64,000 bases of DNA, from positions 1,672,020-1,736,019 of the forward strand of contig CM044961.1 in assembly GCA_024516035.1 (NCBI GenBank), given 5' to 3'. This document shows, piece by piece, positions 9,101-17,405 of this stretch. Numbering within the stretch: position 1 is the first letter of the stretch; every line of letters begins with the position of its first letter. The notes under the pieces were generated by a model. It had not been told where the DNA came from. It saw only the letters and a program-made list of their open reading frames with translations, and did not search any database. Both the position numbers and the translations under genes were made by a program. Origin of the DNA: Bactericera cockerelli (taxonomy: Eukaryota > Arthropoda > Insecta > Hemiptera > Triozidae).

Positions 9101-10810
9101 AAAATATACATAATTATAAGACCTGTTTGACTGCTGTATTAAAGGGACTTTTCAGTCTTAGCTCGACAGTATAAACAAGGTATATTATATTCTCTATTCA
9201 AGGTATATTCTATTTTCTGGTGTTGGGTGAAAGAGATTGCCATAAGCAAATACCCCCGCCTTTTAGTGATTTGTATAGTCATGTACTGTCATTTACTTTC
9301 AAACCTAGATATTAGAGAAGAATTTTCAGATCCAAGTTACCTCTCCAGGTATAAGATAAAATAACCTTTTTATAAGAGAAACCTGGAGATGAGAGAAAAA
9401 AAGTCCGCTTCCTTAAGTTCTCTTATATCCAGATTCGACTGTATTCATTTATTTGTTATTCATTTTATATTTATTTATTTATTTTTCATCAATTTTTTTC
9501 CTCCTTTTTATGTTTACATCTATTCTCTTTGGGTTGGTTCCGATCACTCTGCATGATATAACAAAGGTTAGGACAGACTGTCCCTCAGGTCGGAATCTAG
9601 TGGTCTGTGATTGGTGGAAACTCTCTAGTGCGCTGTGATTGGTGGAAACTCTCTAGTGCGCTGTGATTGTTGGAAACTCTCTAGTGCGCTGTGATTGGTG
9701 GAAACTCTCTAGTGCGCTGTGATTGGTGGAAACTCTCTAGTGCGCTGTGATTGGTGGAAACTCTCTAGTGCGCTGTGATTGGTGGAAACTCTCTAGTGCG
9801 CTGTGATTGGTGGAAACTCTCTAGTGCGCTGTGATTGGTGGAAACTCTCTAGTGCGCTGTGATTGGTGGAAACTCTCTAGTGCGCTGTGATTGGTGGAAA
9901 CTCTCTAGTGCGCTGTGATTGGTGGAAACTCTCTAGTGCGCTGTGATTGGTGGAAACTCTCTAGTGCGCTGTGATTGGTGGAAACTCTCTAGTGCGCTGT
10001 GATTGGTGGAAACTCTCTAGTGCGCTGTGATTGGTGGAAACTCTCTAGTGCGCTGTGATTGGTGGAAACTCTCTAGTGCGCTGTGATTGTTGGAAACTCT
10101 CTAGTGCGCTGTGATTGGTGGAAACTCTCTAGTGCGCTGTGATTGGTGGAAACTCTCTAGTGCGCTGTGATTGGTGGAAACTCTCTAGTGTGTTGTGATT
10201 GGTGGAATCTCTCTAGTGTGTTGTGATTGGTGGAAACTCTCTAGTGTGTTGTGATTGGTGGAAACTCTCTAGTGTGTTGTGATTGGTGGAATCTCTCTAG
10301 TGTGTTGTGATTGGTGGAAACTCTCTAGTGTGTTGTGATTGGTGGAAACTCTCTAGTGTGTTGTGATTGGTGGAAACTCTCTAGTGTGTTGTGATTGGTG
10401 GAAACTCTCTAGTGTGTTGTGATTGGTGGAAACTCTCTAGTGTGTTGTGATTGGTGGAAACTCAGACTTGAGGGCCTCGCTGTTTTTAATCTAATAATAA
10501 TTGTCCGGTCGTGATTTCGATACCCAACCGGGACATGACAAGTTATCCTCCCACTTGGGATTTTACCACATAATTATGCGTCTTGGGCTTACTGCTGGAA
10601 TAATGGGACGTTAATAGTCCTGATCGGGCAGTAAAAGCAAGGCACTATTATTATTATTATAGTTTACGGGAAATTAATACTGAGCGTAGGTAAAAAAGCT
10701 CTAAATGTTACTAAAAAGGGCTTTTTCTTCTTGCTTTTTTCAGAAACCAACTAGTGCCCTGTTCCAAACTGCCCAAACTGGATCTGACTAAATGGAAAGA
10801 GAACCCTTAA
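6045..10810 (+). CDS. Haem peroxidase (animal peroxidase family), C-terminal five exons, partial
   Basis: Five exons (6045-6167, 6769-6939, 7457-7655, 8776-8881, 10744-10810) join in one frame of 222 codons ending in TAA. Intron phases are 0, 0, 1 and 2, and all four introns are GT-AG. Family landmarks appear in the expected order: a QLLRGQ segment (canonical LLRGL), SIQR...GYN (canonical LNIQRGRDHGLPGYN), DVDLFIGGL, IVEQFFRWKFGDRYFF, and the end NQLVPCSKLPKLDLTKW. Such enzymes are secreted haem proteins that use hydrogen peroxide; in insects they serve matrix cross-linking or defence. The N-terminal half, including the proximal-histidine region, is not in the window. The canonical RDHG stretch is replaced by QSEFG, and the residue I align with the conserved Asn is Ser, so activity may be altered. 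The first exon boundary is uncertain because an in-frame TAG lies at 6042-6044. The preserved frame argues against an old pseudogene. Confidence 0.85.
6368..6582 (+). mobile_element. SINE-A, central domain and tail type II
   Basis: Contains GGGTGAGGTTAATGCGGGTA, GAATGGAGGGTAAAACCC, then AATCGTTGGCGTTAGGAAAG, GGCATCCAGCCGTAAAA, ATGAGGTTGAACAATGTCGA and an AAAGTGAAAGAAGAA end. The tRNA-like head is absent (5' truncation). Confidence 0.8.
6610..6722 (-). mobile_element. SINE-A head fragment
   Basis: On the - strand it starts CCAGCCTCCGTGGCGTAACG (box A region) and includes GAGATCCTGCGTTCGATTCC (box B), followed by GAAAATTCTGACC. Only the Pol III head and the start of the body remain. Confidence 0.75.
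6769..6939 (+). CDS. Peroxidase exon 2 (SIQR...GYN motif)
   Basis: 57 codons, phase 0 at both ends. The motif LSIQR then QSEFGTQGYN occupies codons 19-33. The family norm is an Asn before IQR and RDHG after it; here they are Ser (codon at 6826-6828) and SEFG. Confidence 0.85.
7005..7200 (+). mobile_element. SINE-C copy in peroxidase intron 2
   Basis: Head CCGTGCACTGATAGTCAAGT GG is degraded. The body has AGTTTGTGGCCACATAATAA, ACTCTGAGGGTTAGGTGGTA and ATTAACCTCGCCTGGTAGTT, and the end is TATTATTAG. It lies in the same orientation as the gene. Confidence 0.75.
7204..7450 (+). repeat. Z-repeat copy in peroxidase intron 2
   Basis: Shares GAAGTACTGCGTTCGGTTTT, TTGCTCCGATTTCAATTT, CATATTTCTG and GTATCTGTCTGTCGGTCTGT with the copies at 31185-31900 and 47285-47550. 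It runs almost to the exon acceptor at 7456, so the 3' end of this intron is largely repeat-derived. Confidence 0.7.
7457..7655 (+). CDS. Peroxidase exon 3 (DVDLFIGGL and FRWKFGDRYFF)
   Basis: 199 bases, entering in phase 0 and leaving in phase 1 at GTGAGC. It encodes EIELLRAAYGHVDDVDLFIG through QAGSFKP. DVDLF.GG and EQF.R...GDR.F are strongly conserved family blocks. Confidence 0.9.
7768..7872 (+). repeat. Fragment of the 148-bp 'ACAGCTGTTTCGAGC' repeat
   Basis: ACAGCTGTTTCGAGCTTATT, TGCTCTCATCAGCAGGTAAT and ATCAACTAACCTCTCTATTT match the unit at 13463-13684 and the segment near 55187-55365. Confidence 0.65.
8058..8225 (+). mobile_element. SINE-H copy
   Basis: The head GGACTAGCGGTAGCATGCTC has a box A-like region, then GGTTCAAATCCCGGCAG (box B). 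The body includes TGGAGGTCAGGGCCTACC and TGTAGAGCTGGCAAAGACCA. A reversed head copy is at 16138-16262. Confidence 0.7.
8337..8598 (-). mobile_element. SINE-A, tail type II, reversed
   Basis: On the - strand: the central domain CCCAGGCTGGGTGAGGTTAA, GAATGGAGGGTAAAACCC, AATCGTTGGCGTTAGGAAGG, CAACCATGAGGTTGAACAAC, then the GAAGAAGAAG tail, seen here as (TTC)n at 8338-8368. The tRNA-like head is missing. Confidence 0.8.
8776..8881 (+). CDS. Peroxidase exon 4
   Basis: 106 bases entering in phase 1 (split Glu codon) and leaving in phase 2 at GTAAGG. It encodes EQLAEILKLGSGWLFCQGDE and SIGSVHPNNMNNALPG, in the position of the family's Q..EI.......IC.N block; the usual IC.N is LFCQ here. Confidence 0.85.
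8910..9096. mobile_element. hAT-type MITE with perfect 8-bp target duplication
   Basis: Inverted ends CAGCAGTTCCCAACC and GGTTGGGAACCGCTG bound 187 bp, flanked on both sides by CTATAAAA (8902-8909 and 9097-9104). CAG...CTG ends with an 8-bp duplication are the hAT signature. The interior is short and non-coding. Confidence 0.9.
9215..9290 (+). repeat. LINE-3' repeat fragment
   Basis: GTTGGGTGAAAGAGATTGCC followed by AAGCAAATACCCCCGCC matches the recurring retroelement 3' end seen at 15425 and 32548-32738. Confidence 0.6.
9540..10495. mobile_element. MITE-like copy expanded internally by a minisatellite
   Basis: The left part (GACTGTCCCTCAGGTCGGAA) and right part (GACTTGAGGGCCTCG) match the two sides of the family copy at 29380-29500, where they are separated by a single GTGCGCTGTGATTGGTTGAA. 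Here that central piece is repeated about thirty times. Confidence 0.65.
9596..10463 (+). repeat. 28-bp minisatellite, ~31 units, two variant blocks
   Basis: The unit is CTCTCTAGTGCGCTGTGATT plus GGTGGAAA. Up to about 10185 the units read GTGCGCTGTG; from there on they read GTGTGTTGTG, with a switch at one point. A GATTGTTGG variant appears at about 9665 and 10085, and AATCTCTC variants at about 10205 and 10290. Confidence 0.95.
10496..10665 (+). mobile_element. SINE-E copy, head decayed
   Basis: GACATGACAAGTTATCCTCC, TTTTACCACATAATTATG, CTTGGGCTTACTGCTGGAAT, AATAGTCCTGATCGGGCAGT and a (TTA)n tail match the fuller copy at 44215-44410. The Pol III head is largely missing. Confidence 0.75.
10744..10810 (+). 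CDS. Peroxidase terminal exon
   Basis: Encodes NQLVPCSKLPKLDLTKWKEN and a final Pro before TAA at 10808-10810. The N..VPC..LP.LDL..W block is the usual end of animal peroxidases. The last codons form the first unit of the downstream tandem repeat. Confidence 0.9.
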
Positions 10811-11085
10811 TATCAATGAATGTAAAGAGAACCCTGAATCTAAACAAATGTAAAGAGAACCCTGAATCTAAATAAATGGAAAGAGAACCACTAATCTGAG
10901 AAAATGGAAAGAGAACCTTAATCTCAATAAATGTAAAGAGAACCCTGAATCTAAGTAAATGGAAAGAGAACCCTGAATCTGAATAAATGGAAAGAGAACC
11001 CTTGATCTGAATAAATGTAAAGAGAGCCCTGAATCTAAGTAAATGGAAAGATCCCTATTCTGAATAAATGTAAAGAGAACCCTTT
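10788..11085 (+). repeat. ~28-bp tandem repeat seeded by the peroxidase stop region
   Basis: About eleven imperfect units of AAATGGAAAGAGAACCCTTA plus ATCTGAAT begin inside the last codons (TKWKENP-stop) and continue into the 3' region. Several units carry AATAAA (10871, 10926, 10982, 11010, 11063), so the array also supplies candidate polyadenylation hexamers. Confidence 0.85.
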
Positions 11086-11089
11086 TTTA

Positions 11090-11268
11090 AAAGGTAGTTG
11101 TGCCCCGGGACCGCTTCCACATTATTTCAGGTTACTTTACCTTTACACACATGCCATTCCGGAAACGGAAAAACGCGGTCAGAATTTTCCACTCCGGCCG
11201 GGATTCGAACCCACAACGTCCGGGTCAGCAACCAATGCTCTTAACCACTGAACCACGGCGGTCGACAT
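11090..11268 (-). mobile_element. SINE-I, tRNA-derived, reversed
   Basis: On the - strand: GTGGTTCAGTGGTTAAGAGC (box A), GTGGGTTCGAATCCCGGCC (box B), GGAAAATTCTGACCGCG, then a short body. Only this copy is clear in the window, but the body after the head resembles that of SINE-A, so it is not called a tRNA gene. Confidence 0.6.
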
Positions 11269-11755
11269 TAATTATGTAAAATAAAATGAGTGTCAGCTAA
11301 GTTGTACTGAGCTAACGGTAGAAACTGTACCGAGTTTTGATGCTCTTCGCCTGAAGATAAGGCATTTCCTCGGAAGTTAAAGCAGGTATTAGAAGTTAGC
11401 ATTTGCATTTACTTGGTATTTTTGTTTTTGTTGTTGCCGAAATGACCATGAAGAGTTTGAAGGTAGGGAACGAATCGGGTCCGCAGGAAACCTATCCATT
11501 ACCAATCCCAAAGATAATGAAAAACTGAAGCCTTACTGTTGCTAATGCGATATAAATAATAAAATAATTTAGTCCATAAAAACTATTAATGTCATCAGTT
11601 TTACGTTTTATACAGGGTATCATGTAACTTGATTTTACTACCGGCTGGCTGCGGGACTTTAAACAGTTATAAGTGCCGTGCCACACTATAGAGGACTATA
11701 AACAGAGCACAAATTAGCCTACCCGTGCAGTTCAGTTGCCTAGCCTAGCTTGCTG
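11269..11755. other. No recognisable feature
   Basis: AT-rich sequence with short frames only, downstream of the peroxidase gene. Nothing I can name. Confidence 0.5.
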
Positions 11756-11935
11756 TTTCACCAGTACTCGGCAATGAAGTAGAGAAACGCCCAGCGAGGT
11801 AAGGACTTGGTGGATGGTCACTCAAGTCCGAATCCGTCGCGCTCCCTATTTCCGGCCCCACCCAGGTTGGGTGAGGTTAATGCGTGTAGCCGATTTGTGA
11901 GTTTCCAGCGAATGAAGAACCTAAATGAAAGAACT
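11756..11935 (+). mobile_element. SINE-B (5S rRNA-derived), degraded
   Basis: CAGCGAGGTAAGGACTTGGT and GGATGGTCA recall the 5S internal control region. It is followed by the central domain GGCCCCACCCAGGTTGGGTG, AGGTTAATGCGTGTAGC and TTTCCAGCGAATGAA. Confidence 0.65.
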
Positions 11936-12058
11936 TCACCATTTCGGTCTATACTGGTGATGTTCCCTGGCGGGGGAGGGGGGGGTGGGTCTGCATACCG
12001 GGTGGTCTTGCTGTCAAGAACCTACCAATGCGAGAACACGTTGCTCCTTCGCTCTTAA

Positions 12059-12343
12059 CCCATTGCCTACCATGGGTAGCACATTTGCAAGACACGGGTA
12101 TTGCCTGGGGTACCGGGGTCGCATATATGCTAGACACGTTTGAACCTTCTTGGGTACCATGTATAGCAAGACAATTTGTCTAGCACATATGCTATACACG
12201 GTCCCTATGGACAAGGAAATATGGGGTTTTTGTCTGGGGGACCGCGTGTTGCTCATATGCTAGACACCTAGACAGGTGATTTTGAGGAAAATGCCCTTGG
12301 TCCCCAGGGCATGTTTCATAAAAATGGCTTGGTAGGCAATGGG
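12059..12343. mobile_element. piggyBac-type MITE, TTAA target site
   Basis: 285 bp bounded by CCCATTGCCTACCA and its exact inverse TGGTAGGCAATGGG, with TTAA on both sides (12055-12058 and 12344-12347). The interior repeats CATATGCTAGACAC-type motifs and has no transposase. TTAA duplication with CC...GG ends is the piggyBac signature. Confidence 0.85.
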
Positions 12344-12419
12344 TTAATAGCATTCTGAATACCGAACCATCTGAACCATCGTGTATATTTTTAGGGAATT
12401 TTTTTGAAGTATTTTTCTA

Positions 12420-12650
12420 CCACTACCACTTTGCAGCCAACATCGAATCCACGTTTAATACACCAGTTCTCGTTCTATCACTGAAGTTAAGCAACGTCCA
12501 GTAAGGTTAGAACATAGAAGGCTGACCATTCAGATTCAAACTGGTTAATCCCACCACCCTCATGGCTATTCCCTGCTCCACTCAGGCTGCGTGAGGTTAA
12601 TTCGAGTAGCTGATTTGTGAGTTTTTACCAAATAGAGGTTCGAACGCCGT
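12420..12650 (+). mobile_element. SINE-B (5S rRNA-derived)
   Basis: TTAATACACCAGTTCTCGTT, TCACTGAAGTTAAGCAACGT and CCAGTAAGGTTAG follow 5S rRNA. Then come CCACTCAGGCTGCGTGAGGT and TTAATTCGAGTAGCTG of the shared central domain. Confidence 0.75.
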
Positions 12651-12659
12651 ATTTTTGAA

Positions 12660-12812
12660 AAACTTACTGACCTCAGTAACTTGATCGATAAAGCGGCGGA
12701 CTTGTAACCATGTATGCGAGGTCAATGGTGCGAGTCTCGGTTTCAGCGGAGATTTAGCTAGGCGAGTTTGAGTAGTTGTGATATCACGAAAGTGATTAAC
12801 ACAAATATGATA
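12660..12812 (+). mobile_element. SINE-D, near complete
   Basis: Head GACCTCAGTAACTTGATCGA, TAAAGCGGCGGACTTGTAAC, degraded box B GTGCGAGTC. Body GAGTTTGAGTAGTTGTGATA, TCACGAAAGTGATTAACACA, AATATGATAACTT, then a T-run. Confidence 0.75.
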
Positions 12813-12825
12813 ACTTTTTTTTTTT

Positions 12826-12890
12826 TTAAGTGGGGTTTAACGTCGCTTTCAACTGCCATGGTCATATCACGACGGTATGATAACTTTAAC
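12826..12890 (-). mobile_element. SINE-B 3' tail fragment
   Basis: On the - strand CCGTCGTGATATGACCATGG and CAGTTGAAAGCGACGTTAAA match the tail of the 39976-40230 copy. Confidence 0.6.
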
Positions 12891-13344
12891 TTTAGGAAAA
12901 CTGCAAATATTTTAACACCATCCCGTATATTCGCATAACTTCGCCTAAGCCTCTACCCGCTCTATCATCTCTTTTTATGATTAATGTCCTGGCTCTTAGT
13001 TCCGTCTAAATCTCCTCCGCTCCTCTCTGAACACAGGCCAGTGCGTTCTCCTTTGTCCCAGGCGCGGCCGGTGCTAAGGAGCTGCGGAACTATATGGAAA
13101 GAAATAGTGTATTTTTTTTTAAGAATCCAAATTTGAAGTCAAAATTATGTACAATTAAGAAATAGATATCTATCCAACGCGATTGAAGGATGAGCTCAAG
13201 AAGGATGGGTTGAGAAAAAATGATTTTTTTTTCAATAAAGGCTAAATGTTTGGGAAAATAAATAATAATAAATAATGTACATGGTAAACAAGCTCAAACT
13301 CGTTAGGTAGGTACTAAGAGAGCGACTCTAATATAAATCCCATT
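12891..13344. other. No recognisable feature
   Basis: AT-rich, several A or T runs and an (AAT)n stretch near 13260-13280. No repeat family or gene identified. Confidence 0.5.
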
Positions 13345-13790
13345 TTATGATAATAATAATAATATAATATTGCCTCATTTATACTCCCCGATTAGAACTA
13401 ATGAGTCCCATTATTCCAGCAGTAAGCTCAAGACGTATTATCATGCGGTGAAAATCCCAAATCAGTATAAACAGAAAAGTGAGAAGTTGTACTAGATGTA
13501 AGTACATGAATATCAGAACATACCTGGACAGCTGTTTCGAGCTTATTTGCTCTCATCAGCAGGTAATGGTTCTGAATATTCACGCCATCAACTAACCTCT
13601 CTATTTTAATCAGTATAAACAGAAAAGTGAGAAATTGTACCAGATGTACATGACTACATGAATATCAGAACATACCTGGACAGCTGTAAATGGGAGGATA
13701 ACTTGTCATGTCCCGGCTGGGTTTTGAACCCGCCACCTCTGAATTACCAGACAGACACCTTGACCACTGAGCTACCGGGACACTGAGAGT
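13345..13790 (-). mobile_element. SINE-E interrupted by a 222-bp insert
   Basis: On the - strand the head GTCCCGGTAGCTCAGTGGTC and box B GGGTTCAAAACCC lie at 13690-13785. The body (AAGCTCAAGACGTATTATCA region on +) lies at 13365-13460. The intact family at 35430-35640 shows these two parts are normally contiguous. Confidence 0.75.
13463..13684 (+). repeat. 1.5 copies of a 148-bp unit inserted in SINE-E
   Basis: CAGTATAAACAGAAAAGTGA starts at 13463 and again at 13611. Each copy runs to CATACCTGGACAGCTGT. An AAAT is found on both outer sides, possibly a 4-bp target duplication. Related pieces are at 7768-7872, near 34362, and 55187-55365. Confidence 0.65.
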
Positions 13791-14466
13791 TTAGTCCAGT
13801 TTATGTGGCATTACTGCCAAAATATTTTCCCAGCGGCCACGCCTGGTAAATTGCACACACTATATTATGTCTTTAAGTTTATTTAGGAGACGTTAAACAG
13901 AAAATGATTTTGTGGTCGAAATCCAATAAAAAAAATCTTGTGTACGTCTCAAAGATTTTTTTTTTTCTTCATAAGGTACTTAACCTATTATATTAAATAT
14001 ATAGTCGTCCAAAGATTATCAAAAAAAAAAAATATATAATCTTTGTGGACTAAAATCAAGGAAGATCTCGCCAATTTGGTGCTGATTTGCAGAGTAATCC
14101 GGAGTTATGATGCTGAAACTTCAGGACAGAACCACACGGGTTTATTTGCGAGTTTCTGAGAAGATCTTTTAATTTATTGGTTTTCATGCGACAGCCCGTC
14201 GCCTCAGGGATTAAGTTTGTGGTCGGAAAGTATGTGGTGTGTGTGGTGAATTTGTGAAGGGTGAATTTTTGTATGTGATATTTAGAGCTTTAGTATGAAG
14301 TTTTTTCTCACATCTATTCTAATTGAACGAAAAAAAAACATAGTATTACCATCGGAGAGCCAAAAGGAGACAGAGAAAATTAGGGAAAAATAGAGTGAAA
14401 AGGAAAAAAGAGAGTAAGAGTGTCGGGGTTATAGTAAGGGAAACAGAGTGAGAGACACAGAGAGAT
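13791..14466. other. No recognisable gene
   Basis: AT-rich sequence with an imperfect inverted pair around 13945-14045 (AAAGATT.. / ..AATCTTTGTGGAC) and a purine-rich stretch at 14355-14460. Nothing coding. Confidence 0.5.
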
Positions 14467-14620
14467 AATAATAATAATAATGTCACCTTATTTAGATTGC
14501 CCGATTAGGACTAAAGTCCCCTTATTCCAGCAGTAAGCAGTAAGCAAGACATATTATTATGTGGTTAAAATCGCAAATTCACAGAGTGTCGCCTTTATCA
14601 CTGAGCTACCGGGACAGACA
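14467..14620 (-). mobile_element. SINE-E fragment
   Basis: The (AAT)n end, GATTGCCCGATTAGGACTAA, CCAGCAGTAAGC and ACTGAGCTACCGGGACA (the head, reversed) are present. The region between body and head is shortened. Confidence 0.7.
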
Positions 14621-14734
14621 GTAAAGAAAAAAAGTATTTAAAAAAAGATGTACTCATGTATTGACAGATATTTATTTATTTAACTAGTTTAAGGGGCTTA
14701 GCCTTTTTACAGGGTCTCTAAAAAAAAAAAAATT

Positions 14735-14935
14735 AAATAAATTTACTGCCTATAATTTGGCCACTGGTCGCTGCTTCACATAGAAGCAGAAAATTATTTT
14801 TCCTCAAAAAGTATGAGTGGACCCCGAACATCCAATTACAGAGCAGGAAAATTCCTGCCCCACTAGGGATCGAACCCAGGTCACCATGAGTGCAATGCCT
14901 AGCGCACCAACTCACTTGGCCACGATGTCTAGATG
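14735..14935 (-). mobile_element. SINE-G copy
   Basis: On the - strand: GACATCGTGGCCAAGTGAGT, TGGTGCGCTAGGCATTGCAC, box B CTGGGTTCGATCCC, then GGAATTTTCCTGCTC, CACTCATACTTTTTGAGG and CAGCGACCAGTGGCCAAATT. Similar copies are at 27352-27555 and 58950-59225. Confidence 0.75.
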
Positions 14936-15424
14936 TGCGAATGCTCGTAATATAGAACAACTAAACCAGACTTGTTGCAACAAAAAAAAGAACTAGATTT
15001 TCATTAGAAATTCAGCTCATATCTCGAGAACGCTGCTTACTGGTTACACTTCTAGTAAATCATAGTAAAGACTCTGGTATCAGCATGCCTTGTACGGTTG
15101 TAGCTAGTAGTGGCTTTGTCCTTACTAAGGATGTCGACTTTTGTAAACCTGCATACATCATCATATCTGGATCAGAGTTTTTTTTATTATTATAAACTGG
15201 TTGGAGTTCCACAAGAGAAGCACCAATTATCACACCGACCTCTATTTAGATCTATTGTGACCAGTTGATTCTTGCGTCCTGATTTGAAGTAGTCATGTCG
15301 AGGGTTTTACCCTCCATTCGCTGGAAATCGTATGAGCTGTGTATTCTTAATATTTAACAATTGTTGGAATGTGCAGAAAAAAATTGTGCTTTAGGGGTAA
15401 AATTAAACGAAGAAACGAATAAAT
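14936..15424. other. No gene; one truncated SINE-A scrap
   Basis: Only a short reversed piece of the SINE-A/B domain (GGGTTTTACCCTCCATTCGC near 15303) is recognisable. Confidence 0.5.
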
Positions 15425-15618
15425 TGGGTTGGGTGGAAGAGCTTGCAAAAGGCAATAACCCTGCCCTTTAGTTAGGACATAGGTATATATTTATTATTTT
15501 TTTATTCATTTTTTTCTCTCTTTTTTTACTTTTTCTTATATTGTATATTAATTTGTAATTATCTGTCTGTATATAATTATGTCCTTATGAATAAAGTGTT
15601 TATAATAATAATAATAAA
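15425..15618 (+). mobile_element. LINE-3' repeat copy
   Basis: GGGTTGGGTGGAAGAGCTTG, AAGGCAATAACCCTGCCCTT, TAGTTAGGACATAGG, a T-rich stretch and an AATAAAG near the end. This is laid out like the 3' end of a Pol II-transcribed retroelement with a polyadenylation signal. Confidence 0.65.
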
Positions 15619-15917
15619 TAGGGCTTTCATGGGTTAAGTGCGTTTAAAAAGTGATCACTCTGTAATTAATGTAATTCTCAAAGATTTTAGTTTGACAATG
15701 ATACTCGTAATTACCTTTTTTGTGCTTGAATTTCCAAGTTTGTATAAAATAGGTACCTACAACCCACAAGGACTTGATCTATGTTCTAGTAATTCTAATA
15801 CCAATCAGTCAGACTCCTAATTAGTGAGATATGTGATGAGGTACGTGTCTTCGTGTTTTGGTACCGGGTGTTTCTAAAGTTGGGCATGTATCTTTTGTAT
15901 AAAGATAAAGAGATAAA

Positions 15918-16130
15918 GTGTTGACCCAGCACCTAAATGGGAAGTATTAGTATTGTGTCACTTCTCGCCCATCAGAGGGGAGGCATACTACGGGATGGGA
16001 AGGCTACAACACAGACCACAAGCGTCTACAGTATTAGCTCCTGTTTCATGGCTATGAAATAAAAAAAGGCTGTGAAACACTCAATTTTCTCAATAGAGAA
16101 GAATAAGAAGAAGAAAAAAAAAAGATTATG
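15918..16130 (+). mobile_element. SINE-F body
   Basis: GTTGACCCAGCACCTAAATG, TCACTTCTCGCCCATCAGAG, GGGAGGCATACTACGGGATG, CTCCTGTTTCATGGCTATGA and an A-rich end match the complete copy at 46478-46775. The tRNA-like head is missing. Confidence 0.8.
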
Positions 16131-16137
16131 GTCACAT

Positions 16138-16262
16138 AGATCTTACTTGGGTAGGCCCTGACATCCTGACACCCGAAAATAATGCGACCCCGCCGTGATT
16201 CGAGCCCGGGTCACCTGGAGTACAAGCCGAGCATGCTACCGCTAGGCCAAGGACTACTTTAT
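16138..16262 (-). mobile_element. SINE-H head, reversed
   Basis: On the - strand: GGCCTAGCGGTAGCATGCTC, GGCTTGTACTCCAGGTGACC, CGGGCTCGAATCACGGCGGG. The body ends at the GGTAGGCCCTGACATCC region. Confidence 0.65.
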
Positions 16263-16617
16263 TTCGAATTAGGGACGTTCACATCCTCCTTGTAACCCTA
16301 TTTTATAGTTTGACCCTTAGAATCCACTACATTATTCTATTCTATTCTACATTAACTTCTAGCTAGTTTTGTTATGTATGACCAAAGCGTCGTTACTTGC
16401 GGACCACACTGTAGGCAACTATGGACATATCGGCGCCTGTCAGACAAGACAACAAGTCTGACCAGGACAATAGAGCTTTCGTTTAAGGAGATGGTTTGTC
16501 TGGCTGGTCTGGTTGGACACAGCGTCGCGCCTTTCTTGGCAACAGTGGACTTCTTGACCATACCTATTTTTTGCGACCATTTCTGTATCATGATGAAAAC
16601 AGCAATGATCTTTCATC
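16263..16617. other. No recognisable gene
   Basis: Overlapping short frames on both strands (60-80 residues) lack any family motif I recognise. Confidence 0.4.
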
Positions 16618-16680
16618 ACTAGAACTGAATTGTAAAATAGGATTAGATTTAATCTAAAAGTGGACCTGGACACTATATCT

Positions 16681-17117
16681 TATATATATTTATTATTTAT
16701 TTAATAACAACAACAACTGAAATCTCATGATGTTTGCCTATAGACTCAGTATAGGTACATAGTTTGGTGATTTTGAACATTAATATTGGTGGATGATTTT
16801 CTTTTTTTTTAATGTTTTGTTCAAGTGTTGTTTTTATATAGATGGTTATGGATGATCTTACAAGAACCTCTAACAGTTGCTGTGGTTATTTCTTTTAAAT
16901 GGACTTCGGAAGGTTAAAACTTTTTCTAAATTCTTCAAGAAAGCTTGTCATAGCATCTCGTGCACCAATCAGCAAACCGATCACTCTGGTTTCCTTTATG
17001 TTAAAATTTTCTTTAAAATAGGTCACACAACCATAAATAGACCTTTTCTCCTCATCCACTTCTTTGGCTTGGTTACATGATTTTTCTGTGCGCACTGTTG
17101 GATCAATAATCAAGCCT
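16681..17117. other. No recognisable gene
   Basis: AT-rich. The short frames show no domain. Confidence 0.45.
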
Positions 17118-17405
17118 TTAGTGAAACTGAATTGTAAAATAGGATTAAATTTAATCTATAAGTGGACACTACCCCATAACTCAGGCTATAGTGCAACTGA
17201 ATTGTAAAATAGGATTAGATTTAATTTATAAGTGAACACTATCCCTAACTTGGGCTATAGTGCGACTAAATTGTAAAATAGGATTAGATTTAATTTATAA
17301 GTGAACACTATCCCTAACTCGGGCTATAGTACAACTGAATTGTAAAACAGGATGAGATTTAATCTATAAGTGAACACTATCCCTTAACTCGGGCTATATT
17401 GCAAC
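17118..17405 (+). repeat. ~72-bp tandem repeat, four units
   Basis: Each unit contains GAATTGTAAAATAGGATTAG, ATTTAATCTATAAGTG, ACACTATCCCTAACTCGGGC and TATAGTGCAACT. Part of an isolated unit is at 16618-16680. GTAAAATAGGATT resembles the ends of the GTTTCATAATT MITE family, so the array probably grew from one such end. Confidence 0.8.

Larger units (their letters stand above)
8882..10743 (+). other. Peroxidase intron 4
   Basis: Phase-2 intron. It carries a hAT-type MITE, a LINE-3' fragment, a MITE expanded by a 28-bp minisatellite, and a SINE-E body, each listed separately. Confidence 0.8.

Noticed and set aside
9596..10463. CRISPR-like appearance of regularly spaced repeats (also at 53240-53700 and 10788-11085)
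   Set aside because: Units are contiguous with no unique spacers and no cas genes, and the genome is eukaryotic; these are minisatellites.
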